Shown piece after piece: positions 33,703 through 43,294 of a stretch of 64,000 bases of DNA. The first letter of the stretch is position 1. Each line of letters starts with the position of its first letter. The notes under the pieces were generated by a model. That model was not told where the DNA came from and made no database searches. It was given only the letters and a program-made list of their open reading frames with translations. The stretch is from JALHFZ01 sp963674625 (lineage in GTDB: Bacteria > Synergistota > Synergistia > Synergistales > Aminobacteriaceae): NCBI GenBank assembly GCA_963674625.2, contig CAXXXO010000004.1, positions 496,001 to 560,000 on the forward strand. Direction: 5' to 3'. A program made the translations under genes and the position numbers.

Positions 33703-36700
33703 TTACTTCAAGCTGATGCTGTTCAGAACCTTGTCGAGGGTCTCCTTTTTTCCTCCTTTGCCGCGGAACAGGATGATTCCCACTGCCCTGCCGCCGTTTA
33801 CGGGGGGGAAGAGAAGAGAGATGGCCGGGCCCTCGTCGCTGCGGAAGATCTTGATGCCGTTCAGGGTGATCTGTCTGGCCCCCTTCATGTCTTTTTTCGC
33901 CTTGGCATAATCTTTGAGGACTCCGCCGGAGACGCCGAGAGAGGGGCTGTCGACGCTTCCTTCAAAGAACAGGTTGAGTCGGTCCACATCGTGCTCCTGC
34001 ATCGTCTCGGATTTCCACGATGACGGGACGGAAAACTTCACGCTGCCGATGGAGACGGTCTTCCACCCCGACGGAGCCGACTTCTCGGGTTCAGCGGGCT
34101 TCTTCAGAGATTCACCGCCCTTTGATCCGGAACCGAAGCGCATTTTTGAGGCGACCTGGTCGAAGAGGGGCCTGTACTTCGTCCACCCGCTCCCCTGCCC
34201 GGCCAGGACATGGAGATAGGCCCCCAGGCCGCCTTCCCCTCCGTCGGAGACGAAGGAGAATTTCCGGGTGATCCCTGGAGCCGTCCCCTCGAGGAAGTAG
34301 GCCCTTCTGCCTCCCACTGTCGCCGAGCCCTCTCCCGTGAGGGTATCGAAAATTCGGTTGCTGCTTTTGCCCGTGTAGAAGGATTTTATATCCCCGTCCT
34401 TCAATCCGGGGCGGAGAGTTCCCACCCGGATGACGGCCACTCTCTTCCCCTTCACGTAAAAATCGAAATTAAGGTAGGGATATTTTCCGTTTTCCGTGCC
34501 CGTACTCTTTTTCACGCTCTCAAACCCGGTACTCGGGATCTCAAAGGCAATTCCGGCTACCGTGAACTCTTTCCAGCCGCCCCAGGCAGGGTCGGACTTT
34601 TTCCCGGCGGACTCGGCATCTTTTTGGGCCTTCTCTTTTTCCGCCGCCGCCCGATCGGCTTCCTTCTTCTCCAGGATCGCTTTCTCCCTGACCGCTTTTT
34701 CCCGGGCAGCACGGTCAAGCTCCGCCTTGCGGGCCGCCTCGGCCTTCTCCCTGGCCGCACGCTCAAGGGCAGCCTTGCGCTCCCGTTCGATCCTTTCCTT
34801 TTCTGCCCGCTCAAGGGCCTCCTGCCGCTGCTGCCGGGCGAGGAACTCCTCGAGCTTCCGGACATGGTCCTCCACTTTGGCATCGGAGGAAAGAGCAAGT
34901 CCCGCCCTGTATTTTTCGATGGCCCCCTGGTACTCTTTCGCCACCTGAAGGGCAGCGGCCTGCTTCCAGAGAGCTTCCGCCCGCTCCCTCCCTGCGGCCT
35001 CCTCCGCCTCCTTTTTCCGGAGAGAGGCAAGGAAGGCCTCGAGCTTTTTCACGTGTTCTTCCACCGAGGGCTCCCGGAAGAGCTCAAGCCCCTCGTGGTA
35101 TTTTCCGATTGATTCCTCGTACTTTTTCTCCTTCTGCAGTTCCCCGGCTGCCTTCCAGAGCTCCAGGGCCTTTTCCCGTTTCGAATCGGCCCGGGCACGG
35201 TCGAGCTCTCCCTTCATCCGGGCAAGCTCCCGGGCAATGGCCGGATTTTCCGGGTCGAGTGCCGAGGCTTTTTCCATAGAGCCCACCGCCGATTCAAAGG
35301 ACCGGCTCTTTTCGGCATTTTGGGCGGTCAGGAACTCCCTGGCGGCCTCCCCTTTCTTCGCCGAATGAGGGACGGGCAGTTCGAGGATACCCCGTCCCGC
35401 CTCTTTTCCTCCGAGCTTCATTACGGCCGTAACGGAGACCTTTCCGGGGGCCGGAAGAGTCACATGGGCATCTGGCGTGATTCCGGATTCCAGGCTTCCT
35501 CCTCCGTCCAGAGCCCATTCCCAGGCAGCACCATCGTTTCTGACCACGGGGACGGCTTTCAGAGCGAGGGTCTGCCCCTCCATCCATTCCCCTTCTGCCG
35601 GGTAGTCGACTCTGCCGTCGGGATGAACTATTTTTTCAACTCCCGAGACCTTTCCGACCTGTATGTCCGCCTTCAGGGGCTCCACCCGGACAGTCCCCTC
35701 GAGTTCCGTCCGGAAGGTTCCCTGCTTTCCCTCCACGAGGACGTAGACCGAGACGGGATCGAGGCCGTAGACAGGCCCCAGGTTCTCCCATCCCTCCTCG
35801 CTGCCCCAGCGCATATCCGTTCGCAGGGAGTCTTTCCATTGGAAGGTGAGAAGGTTCTTCCCCCCCGTCTCCTTCGGCAGATCCACGGACGCCCGGAAGA
35901 ATTTCCCAGGCTGCACCGTCTCGGGAAGGGTCAGGGAAAGATTGGGCACGGCTACGGAGACGGTGATCTTCTCCGACGTCCCGAGGATCTCTCCCTTTCT
36001 GTTTCGGGCCTCCGCCCATACAGAAGCCTCTCCGGGCTGAACGGCCCTGCCCGAAAATCCCGGTCCCGTCCCGCTGGAAGGGTTCCAGAGGATGACCGGA
36101 TCCCCGGCGAGACGGATCTGGGGAACGGGATTTCGATTTACCCCCGATCCCGGAGGGGAGAGGGGGTAATCCACCCGGCAGGAGAGGGACTCGCCGAGGG
36201 ACGCTCTTCCGGGGAGACCTGTAATGGTCAGAGAAAAGGGCTTCACATCTACCGAAAGGGTTGCCCGCTCTATCTTCTTTAATGCATCCGTCACCGTCAC
36301 TGTGAGGATCTTTTTCCCCGGAGAGTCCGCAACGAGGGTGATCATTTCAGCAGATCCTTTTGCCTCTCCGCTCCATTCATAGCGATAGGGGGGTTTTCCA
36401 CCCTCCGGGAGGGCCGTGAAGATGACCGAACCGTTCACTGCAATGTCGGCCTTCTCCGGGGTTATGCTCACCTTCAGGGGTTGGGAAGCCAGCCCTGGAG
36501 GCAGCTCAGCCACCGGAAAGGAGGCGGACCCGGTACCGAGGAGCAGTCCTTCGGCGTTCCGGATCTCCACTTTGACCGATGCCGTACCCGCCGCATTGCC
36601 GTAGAGGGTCGCCTCCGAGCCTATGCCCGTGGAAACGAGGGAGGTACCCTCTCCGGGAATCCACTTCCAACGGAGGTCCTTCGGAGCATCCTTCTCCTTG

Positions 36701-39700
36701 ATTTCCGCCTTCCCCTTCACGTGCTCGTCCCGGAGGAAGGTGCCCTTTTCTATGGTCTGAAGGCCTTTCCCCTCCGCCCATTCCTGGGGGCGGGGCCCTG
36801 CGGGGCCGAGGATGGTCACGGCCACATCGTATCCCTTTATCTCCAGGGGGACGGTACCCTTGGCCAGGGTTTCTCCTTTGGGGCTGCGCACCTCGGCCTC
36901 GGCAGTGTAGGTGCCCATCTCCTCGGCCAGAAAGGAGAATCTGGTGGTATCAGCGGCGAGGGCCCCCTGCCTGCGGGATTTTCCCTTCAGGTTCCACACG
37001 ACGAAGGCTCCTTCAGGCAGAGACGGTTTTGTGAGGGCCTTCGCCTCGATCTCCTGCCCGACGCGGCCGTCCTTCGGTGTGACGGAAAATGTGAGTTCCG
37101 GGCCGACGACCTCGATCTCCATCCGGTCGGACTCGCCCAGGGTCTCTCCCTTCTCCCGAAGGGCCGATACCCAGATTCCCACCTTTCCGGGTTCGGAGAA
37201 GACCGCCCGGGTCCTGCCCTCTCCGCTTTCAGCTGGGGAAAAAGTGACCTCCGTGCTCGGTTCGAAGCGGAAGAGGACGTCCTTCTCCTTCTCCCCCTCC
37301 CCGAGGGAGGCCTGGAGATCGAGAGGCGCTCCCACTGGGACAGGCCCCGAGGCCGGGGAGATCCTCTTCAGCGAGACAACTCCTTCTTCTTTTTTTTCTC
37401 CGGCTTTCTCCGATTCAAAAGTCGTCCGTTTGGGGTCTGGGACCACGGATATGCTCGCAAGAATTGCCCGGAGCGCGGAGAGGGCTTTGTCCACCTCTTT
37501 CTGAACTTCCTCCCGCTGAGAGTCGGAGGGACTGGTGCAATTGAGAGACGCTGAAAACCAGATGGAAACTTCGCCCTTCAAGACCCTTCCCTTCAGAACT
37601 GCTGAACCGCTGAAGCTGCCGACGAAGGCCTCCTGATTGCTGACGAATTTTCTGCTGAGGAGTGTGCGGACCATCATGTACCCCTTGTAGTCATCGATGG
37701 AGACGGCTTCTTTCGTACCGTAGGGTTCGTTCTGCTCGACCTCTTTTTCGAGGGCCTCCATGGTCCGCTGGGGCCAGGTGCCGATCTCCAGCAGAAATTC
37801 CCCTTTCCATTTCATGGGGTCGTCTTTCTTTATGCTCCGCAGCAGCGTGAAACCGTTCTCGTTCGGTCCGCCGGCCCAGGAGGAGTCCGCCGAGAAGGAG
37901 CACCCCATGGGCTGCACCTCAAGAGAAGCGAACCCTTCGGCAAGGGAATTCATGGGGAGTCCCTTCTGATTGCCCTTGAGTTTCTCGTAGAGAAAAATCC
38001 CTATAGAGCCGGTCTTCCCCCGGAAATTTATATTGGGAAGAAACTGGATCTGCCCCTCCGGGGCGGAGGTCCTGTCGTCCCCGGCATCTTCGTTCAATAG
38101 GGCGTAGGGGCGGATTGGAGCTGCCCCATCCTGCCCCCACCGGTAGGAAGGTGCAGCCTTTTCTGCCATAGTGGGCGGAATTTCCGCCCGAACCGTGAGA
38201 ATGTCTCCCTCCATCACCCGGGCAGGGGCCACCAGGCGGACGTCCCCCTTCGTCTCGGCTGTTTCGACGGGGGGCTCAGCGCCTTCTTTTTCCGCCGGGG
38301 ATTTCTTCTCCTCCGGTTCGGGAACGGGCTTTTCTTCTTGCTTCTTTTCCGGCTCTTTCTGCTCCTCTTCCTCGCCGGCGGGCTCCCACTGCGGGTCGGT
38401 GACGGCGATGAAGTCCGTATCGAGGGTCGCGGACCGTCCCTTTCCGTCCTCCGCCACGACCCGGAAGCGGAGATCCTGTCCGGAAAGCCCCCGGGGGGAC
38501 TTGGTCATGCAGCGGCCGACCGCCGTGGTATTGACGCTCCACCGCTTCCCCCCCACATTCCATTCATACCACGAATAGGTCACCTCATCCCTGGGGTCGG
38601 AGACGCAGATTTTGATGTCCGTGGCATCATCCGTCTTCCGGGGGTAGGGAGCGAGCGCAAGGGAGATGGGGGCATCTTTGACGAGAGCGATTTTCCTGAC
38701 CGCCTGTCCCTCGTAGAGGATGAAGTCCCCTTCCGTGACCTGGCGGGCGTAGAGGGAGATTTCGACAGACCCCTCTTTTCTTCCGGTGCTGTCGAAAAGA
38801 AGAGTGTTTTTGTCGTTTTTGTCGCCGACTGGCTCTCCGTTCACCGACCACTGGTATTCCAGCTTTCCCTCCCCCGAGCGCGGGAGGACGATCCCCCGGA
38901 GACGCAGTGAGCTTCCGGCGGCGATCTCCGACACATCGGGGGCGATGAGCACCTTCAGATCCTTCTCATTTCCCCGGGACGGCTCCACCGCGAGGCGCAG
39001 GGAGGAATCGGATGCAATGCTGTTCTCCGACCTTCCCTCCACCTTCAGGGTGACGATCTCTCCCTCGTACCCGACCCCGTCGAAGACGAAGACGTTCTCT
39101 GCTGAGGCGGAGACCGGCCGCCCGTTCACGAACCAGAAATAGCGGCTGAATCCGGCTCCGCCCAGGCCGAGCCGGACGGTCTCGGCGGTCAGAGGAACCC
39201 TTTCTCCCGCGTTCAGAACCTTGACGGGGGCGGTAAGGCGCAGCTGCGCCTTCGGTGCCTCCTCCGGGGTGAGCACCGTGACGGTGTGGACCGCCCGCAC
39301 CCAGTCGGTTCCGGGAATGTCCGCCAGAGCATGGACCTCGAGCTTTTTTACTCCCGGTTCAGCAGGGCTCCAGGTGATCCTGGCAGTCTTTCCTCCCTCG
39401 AGGACCTCTGCATCCCCGCCCGAGGCGAACCCCCAGTCGTACCGCACAGACCGGACCTCCCGGTCGAGGAGGGCGGTGAACTCCGCGGTCCTTCCCGCTT
39501 CCACCGTCTCGGGACCGACGATGCGGAGAAGAAGGGGGGACTGTTTCCCCCGGAGGGAGTCGAGATACTCCCTGTATTCGTCGATCATTTCCCTTCGCTG
39601 AGGGCTTCCCGAGGGGTAGATCACGGCCCCTATCCGGGCCCGGGCCGCGGGCTGCACGGTCTTATAGTCCGCTTTCTCCCGACCCACAATCTCCTCCACT

Positions 39701-42462
39701 CCCCGCCGAGCCTCGGCCAGGGCCTGCCGGACGGCCGCGAGTTCCCTTTCGTCCTCCTCCCGGTTTATCTCAATCGAAGGGGCCGAGCAGGAGGGTTTCC
39801 GCACGAGGATGAAGAAGGCCTTCCATTTTTCCCGAAGGGCCATGAGCTCCTCATGGGCCTCTTTCCAGCGATTCCAGTTTTCGAGAACTTCCTCCATGGC
39901 GGGACGGTCCCGGGCGGCATCCCCCGTAAGCTCGAGGATGGGTTTGCCGCACCCCAGTTCCTTTTCTATCTCCCGGAGTTTTTCCATCCCCGCCCCGGAG
40001 AGAAATTCCTTCCTTTTCTCCAGTTCTTTCAGCACCTCGGCGAAGTACTGCCGGGTCACTTTTTTTACTTCCCCTTCGTAGTTCTTCCAGAGTTTTTCGC
40101 CGTAGAGGCTCAGATTTTTGTATCGCCGCGGCCACACGGGGATGTCCGCCTGTCCGTCGGAGATGGCGGTGTTTAGGAGCAGTTCATGGTACATGGTGAC
40201 GGAAGGGGCTTTGCTCACCTGGGGAAGGAGGATGTTCGATATGGCCGGGGCCTTTTCGGGAAGGGTGAAGATCTCCTCCCGGGTCACCGGAACGGGTTTG
40301 CGGCCCGGATTGGCATAGGTTATGGACGTGACCCGCCACCGGTCCCCCTCCCGCTCGAATTCAGTTCCTTCGTAGAGGGCGTCAACCATCTCGCTGTAGA
40401 GCCACTGCTGCCACTGCCCCACGGACCATTCCGCCGCCGCCACACTCATGCCATAGAGGGCCTCGGGAATTGCCGCCGTGGGGAAGAGAATATAGACCAC
40501 ACCGATGGCCGCCCGGGTGTAATTCTCCATGACCACGGCCTCCACGATGTCCCCTCCTGGAACCCTCGAACGAAAGATCTGGGTTCCGAGGTTCGAAAAA
40601 CTCTCGTTCCAGTCTTTTCCTCCGGCAACGGCATCCCAGTATCCCAGGGCTTCCGTGCCGAGATTGAAGCCCTTGAAGGGAAGGGAATTTCCTATTTTGC
40701 CAAGGACCGTTGCGTTGAGCCGGTCGTTGATCTTTCCGATGGGAAGGGGGATCGTCAGGCGGAATTTCCCCTCGGTGCTTCCGAACCGCAGTTCCGTGTT
40801 CAGCGCGCGGAGATGGGCCACCGTGTTGTTATCAAGATAGTCAACGACATTGTTGAAGGAATCCAGGGCGGCGTCGGCGGTTTCATAGTATGACGAGGCC
40901 TTTTTCCATACCATGGAGAGGGCCATTTCGAAGGATTTCGGATTTTCCGCCGTTTTCTCGAGGAACTCCCTCATCCGCTCCATCTCCGCCGGCGGAATGC
41001 GGAGCGTCTCCCTCTTCAGGGCCGCCGCCAGTGTTTCCATGGTTTCGGCGGCCTTCGGGGGGAAGTCCACCCCCTTCTCGCCGTAGGCCTTGTGGATCTC
41101 CTCGAGTTCACCCAGGAGTTTTTCCTGCTCTCCTTTTTTCTTCTCGGGGGACTCGGTATCATCGATGGTCTTCATCCTGCGGTCGAGTCCCCGGGAGACG
41201 TTCTCCCGGAGAAGCACCTCGGCCCGCTCTCCTGCTGCCCGGACCGCCCGTTCGAGGGCCGGCATGTCCCCGGGATTGCCCAGGAAGGCCGAGCTGCCCC
41301 GCAGAATCCGTTTCAGGCGCTCGGCAGGGGGGAGCCCCTTGTTGCCCGCAAGCTCCGTGACGGCCTTCGCCCAGGAGGCGAGGGCCGGATCGGCAGGGGG
41401 GCCGGACTGAAGGGCGCTGCTCCGTTCAACGAACTTGGCGATCTTGATGAGTTTTTCATGGTAGGAGAGGGTTGAACGAAGGGCATCGGTGTTCAGATGG
41501 CGCAGAAGCTCAAGGCTCATGGACGGCTCCAGTCCATCCCGAACTCTGTCAAGGGGCTCGTCCATGAGCCGGGCAAGCTGGTCTTCTCCTCCGGCCTTCA
41601 TCTGAAGATTGTTTTTTAAATTCGCGAAAATAAAGGACCGGGTCAGGGGATCGGTGACGGGGATATATTTCACCTGGCCGTTTTCGATGGAGATCTCCTG
41701 CAGAAGCCCCCGTTTGAGGGCGTCCATCTCTGCCCAATCCGCTGAGGCCTGGGTGATGTACACGTCGCTGGTGGCCTTTCTCTGGGCGGTGGCGTGGGCC
41801 TCGAGATCCGCCATATCCATGCCGAAGATTTTTCTTATCTCCTGATTGTAGAGGTTCCGCAGCTCCACAGCATTTTCGACCATGGAGGCGATGACGGAAA
41901 AATCGATGTCCCCTTCAAAGCGGAGGTCCCGGTAATTTCCCGATGCCCAACTCCCCACGTCCATTTTGATGAGATAGGGAAAATCCGGATGGGCTTCGGC
42001 GTAGCGGGCGACGGCCCGGTCGAAGGCGGTCTGCACGTTTCGGCGCCGCACATCGAGAACGGTCCGTTCCGCTCTGCCGAAGGCAGCGTTCCATTCAGCC
42101 AGGGCATCGGTCATACAGGACAGGGGAGGTTTGCCCGTCTGCTTCGCCAGTTCCGAGGCCTTTGAATTGATGTAGTCCCCCTTGAAGGCCGCGAGATCCG
42201 GCAGGCTCATCCCGTCCGCTCCGAGAGAATTGTAGAAGGCGAGGGGGTCGAGGCGCCCTGACCCCACGTCCCCGAGGCGTTCTGCAAGGGAATCGTACCG
42301 GGTTTTCTTCAGGGTGGGGGGCTTTCCTATGGGGTTGATCTTCAGCCAAGCCTCTTCCTCCTCCGTGGAAGCTCCCGAGGCCGGAAGAAGAGGTACCAGG
42401 GAGGTGAAACAAAAGAGAAGGAGAAGGAAAAGAACGAGGCTGGAAACCGGACGGTTTTTCAT
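33703..42462 (-). CDS. giant secreted multidomain Ig/PKD-like repeat protein with TPR/coiled-coil region
   Basis: 2919 residues from ATG 42462 (GGAGGT 8 bases upstream; a GTG nine bases earlier is less likely). Signal peptide about 1-30. At 170-187 there is GSWASG...GDIDF and at 231-235 TSDVY, a nucleotidyltransferase-like acidic pattern shared with the 1196-aa protein. Helical and hydrophobic segments follow to about 950. About twelve Ig/PKD-like modules start near 975, 1070, 1165, 1265, 1405, 1695, 1785, 1880, 1995, 2075, 2170 and 2260, with a Glu/Pro/Lys-rich linker at 1355-1400. TPR-like repeats and a charged coiled coil cover 2350-2620. The last 290 residues hold two related ~130-residue domains (WKEFTVAGIAFEIPS and WKTVSIGSVKFSVPS). 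It probably spans or coats the envelope; no catalytic function is proven. Confidence 0.82.
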   Translation of the reverse strand: MKNRPVSSLVLFLLLLFCFTSLVPLLPASGASTEEEEAWLKINPIGKPPTLKKTRYDSLAERLGDVGSGRLDPLAFYNSLGADGMSLPDLAAFKGDYINSKASELAKQTGKPPLSCMTDALAEWNAAFGRAERTVLDVRRRNVQTAFDRAVARYAEAHPDFPYLIKMDVGSWASGNYRDLRFEGDIDFSVIASMVENAVELRNLYNQEIRKIFGMDMADLEAHATAQRKATSDVYITQASADWAEMDALKRGLLQEISIENGQVKYIPVTDPLTRSFIFANLKNNLQMKAGGEDQLARLMDEPLDRVRDGLEPSMSLELLRHLNTDALRSTLSYHEKLIKIAKFVERSSALQSGPPADPALASWAKAVTELAGNKGLPPAERLKRILRGSSAFLGNPGDMPALERAVRAAGERAEVLLRENVSRGLDRRMKTIDDTESPEKKKGEQEKLLGELEEIHKAYGEKGVDFPPKAAETMETLAAALKRETLRIPPAEMERMREFLEKTAENPKSFEMALSMVWKKASSYYETADAALDSFNNVVDYLDNNTVAHLRALNTELRFGSTEGKFRLTIPLPIGKINDRLNATVLGKIGNSLPFKGFNLGTEALGYWDAVAGGKDWNESFSNLGTQIFRSRVPGGDIVEAVVMENYTRAAIGVVYILFPTAAIPEALYGMSVAAAEWSVGQWQQWLYSEMVDALYEGTEFEREGDRWRVTSITYANPGRKPVPVTREEIFTLPEKAPAISNILLPQVSKAPSVTMYHELLLNTAISDGQADIPVWPRRYKNLSLYGEKLWKNYEGEVKKVTRQYFAEVLKELEKRKEFLSGAGMEKLREIEKELGCGKPILELTGDAARDRPAMEEVLENWNRWKEAHEELMALREKWKAFFILVRKPSCSAPSIEINREEDERELAAVRQALAEARRGVEEIVGREKADYKTVQPAARARIGAVIYPSGSPQRREMIDEYREYLDSLRGKQSPLLLRIVGPETVEAGRTAEFTALLDREVRSVRYDWGFASGGDAEVLEGGKTARITWSPAEPGVKKLEVHALADIPGTDWVRAVHTVTVLTPEEAPKAQLRLTAPVKVLNAGERVPLTAETVRLGLGGAGFSRYFWFVNGRPVSASAENVFVFDGVGYEGEIVTLKVEGRSENSIASDSSLRLAVEPSRGNEKDLKVLIAPDVSEIAAGSSLRLRGIVLPRSGEGKLEYQWSVNGEPVGDKNDKNTLLFDSTGRKEGSVEISLYARQVTEGDFILYEGQAVRKIALVKDAPISLALAPYPRKTDDATDIKICVSDPRDEVTYSWYEWNVGGKRWSVNTTAVGRCMTKSPRGLSGQDLRFRVVAEDGKGRSATLDTDFIAVTDPQWEPAGEEEEQKEPEKKQEEKPVPEPEEKKSPAEKEGAEPPVETAETKGDVRLVAPARVMEGDILTVRAEIPPTMAEKAAPSYRWGQDGAAPIRPYALLNEDAGDDRTSAPEGQIQFLPNINFRGKTGSIGIFLYEKLKGNQKGLPMNSLAEGFASLEVQPMGCSFSADSSWAGGPNENGFTLLRSIKKDDPMKWKGEFLLEIGTWPQRTMEALEKEVEQNEPYGTKEAVSIDDYKGYMMVRTLLSRKFVSNQEAFVGSFSGSAVLKGRVLKGEVSIWFSASLNCTSPSDSQREEVQKEVDKALSALRAILASISVVPDPKRTTFESEKAGEKKEEGVVSLKRISPASGPVPVGAPLDLQASLGEGEKEKDVLFRFEPSTEVTFSPAESGEGRTRAVFSEPGKVGIWVSALREKGETLGESDRMEIEVVGPELTFSVTPKDGRVGQEIEAKALTKPSLPEGAFVVWNLKGKSRRQGALAADTTRFSFLAEEMGTYTAEAEVRSPKGETLAKGTVPLEIKGYDVAVTILGPAGPRPQEWAEGKGLQTIEKGTFLRDEHVKGKAEIKEKDAPKDLRWKWIPGEGTSLVSTGIGSEATLYGNAAGTASVKVEIRNAEGLLLGTGSASFPVAELPPGLASQPLKVSITPEKADIAVNGSVIFTALPEGGKPPYRYEWSGEAKGSAEMITLVADSPGKKILTVTVTDALKKIERATLSVDVKPFSLTITGLPGRASLGESLSCRVDYPLSPPGSGVNRNPVPQIRLAGDPVILWNPSSGTGPGFSGRAVQPGEASVWAEARNRKGEILGTSEKITVSVAVPNLSLTLPETVQPGKFFRASVDLPKETGGKNLLTFQWKDSLRTDMRWGSEEGWENLGPVYGLDPVSVYVLVEGKQGTFRTELEGTVRVEPLKADIQVGKVSGVEKIVHPDGRVDYPAEGEWMEGQTLALKAVPVVRNDGAAWEWALDGGGSLESGITPDAHVTLPAPGKVSVTAVMKLGGKEAGRGILELPVPHSAKKGEAAREFLTAQNAEKSRSFESAVGSMEKASALDPENPAIARELARMKGELDRARADSKREKALELWKAAGELQKEKKYEESIGKYHEGLELFREPSVEEHVKKLEAFLASLRKKEAEEAAGRERAEALWKQAAALQVAKEYQGAIEKYRAGLALSSDAKVEDHVRKLEEFLARQQRQEALERAEKERIERERKAALERAAREKAEAARKAELDRAAREKAVREKAILEKKEADRAAAEKEKAQKDAESAGKKSDPAWGGWKEFTVAGIAFEIPSTGFESVKKSTGTENGKYPYLNFDFYVKGKRVAVIRVGTLRPGLKDGDIKSFYTGKSSNRIFDTLTGEGSATVGGRRAYFLEGTAPGITRKFSFVSDGGEGGLGAYLHVLAGQGSGWTKYRPLFDQVASKMRFGSGSKGGESLKKPAEPEKSAPSGWKTVSIGSVKFSVPSSWKSETMQEHDVDRLNLFFEGSVDSPSLGVSGGVLKDYAKAKKDMKGARQITLNGIKIFRSDEGPAISLLFPPVNGGRAVGIILFRGKGGKKETLDKVLNSISLK

Positions 42463-42711
42463 GACGGACACCTCCGAAGAAAAATTGAGAGTGAACTCCC
42501 CACAGAACGCTCCGGATGGGGAGCAGAAAAAGGGCCGATGCTGTTCTGATGAAAGACATTCTTCCAGACGATTCTACCAATTTCTCGCCATGAAAGGGGA
42601 AGGAAAAACGACAAGATGAAAAATAATTTGAAGAATACCTGCTCTCCTGGAGGGTTTTCCCGCCGAGTGGAGTATAATTGACGAAAGACTACATCCTGAG
42701 GAGGGATTGCA

Positions 42712-43185
42712 ATGGCTGCTCCAACCTTTGACATGAGGAAAGCGCTCTGCTACGGGGTTCACGCCGAGGTCGAGGCCAAGAATTTTTATAGTCTGTGGGC
42801 CGACAACGTCGAAGAGGACTTCCTGAAGAAGGAGCTTCAGGAGCTCTCCGACTGGGAGAGCGAGCACGAAGAAAGCCTTCAGGAGTATTACGAAAAACTC
42901 TACGGCGAACGCTGCCCCATCGATCCGGACATGGTGGTCTCCCCCGAGCTTCACGTCCAGACGAAGGACTTCGGGGATGTGACCTCTCTGCTCCGCATCG
43001 CCTCCGCCGCCTACCTTTCCGAGATGCGGGCCATGGAATTCTACGATCGTCTCGAAAAGGAGAGCACCGGCGAAGCCGCCGCCATGTTCGGCAGAATCAA
43101 GGAGATGGAAAAGGGGCACATGGACGTCACCAAGAAGCGGTACATGAAGATGCGCTCCGACGTGGTGGGCTTCCACGCCTTTTGA
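42712..43185 (+). CDS. ferritin-like (rubrerythrin-type) di-iron protein
   Basis: 157 residues forming a four-helix bundle. Helices carry Glu and His in diiron-type spacing: HAEVEAKNFY, WESEHEE, YLSEMRAMEFY and MEKGHMDV give two ExxY/ExxH pairs. There is no C-terminal rubredoxin domain, so it is a 'ferritin-like' or erythrin-only member, which in anaerobes protects against peroxide or oxygen. The start follows GAGGAGGG and a TATAAT at 42673-42678 is a likely -10 box. It is single, divergent from the giant gene. Confidence 0.82.
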   Translation: MAAPTFDMRKALCYGVHAEVEAKNFYSLWADNVEEDFLKKELQELSDWESEHEESLQEYYEKLYGERCPIDPDMVVSPELHVQTKDFGDVTSLLRIASAAYLSEMRAMEFYDRLEKESTGEAAAMFGRIKEMEKGHMDVTKKRYMKMRSDVVGFHAF

Positions 43186-43217
43186 TCTTTTCGGCACTAT
43201 ATTTCGTCATAGTAAAA

Positions 43218-43255
43218 CACCCCCAAAGCCGGATTTATGTCCAACTTTGGGGGTG
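43218..43255 (-). terminator. intrinsic terminator of the GGDEF/HD-GYP gene
   Basis: The perfect 11-bp stem CACCCCCAAAG/CTTTGGGGGTG with a 16-base loop is followed on the minus strand by TTTTACT. It lies between the convergent ferritin-like and GGDEF/HD-GYP genes and may serve both. Confidence 0.7.
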
Positions 43256-43294
43256 CACTTCAACCAATAAGAACAGGCGAGGGTTATAAAACCG

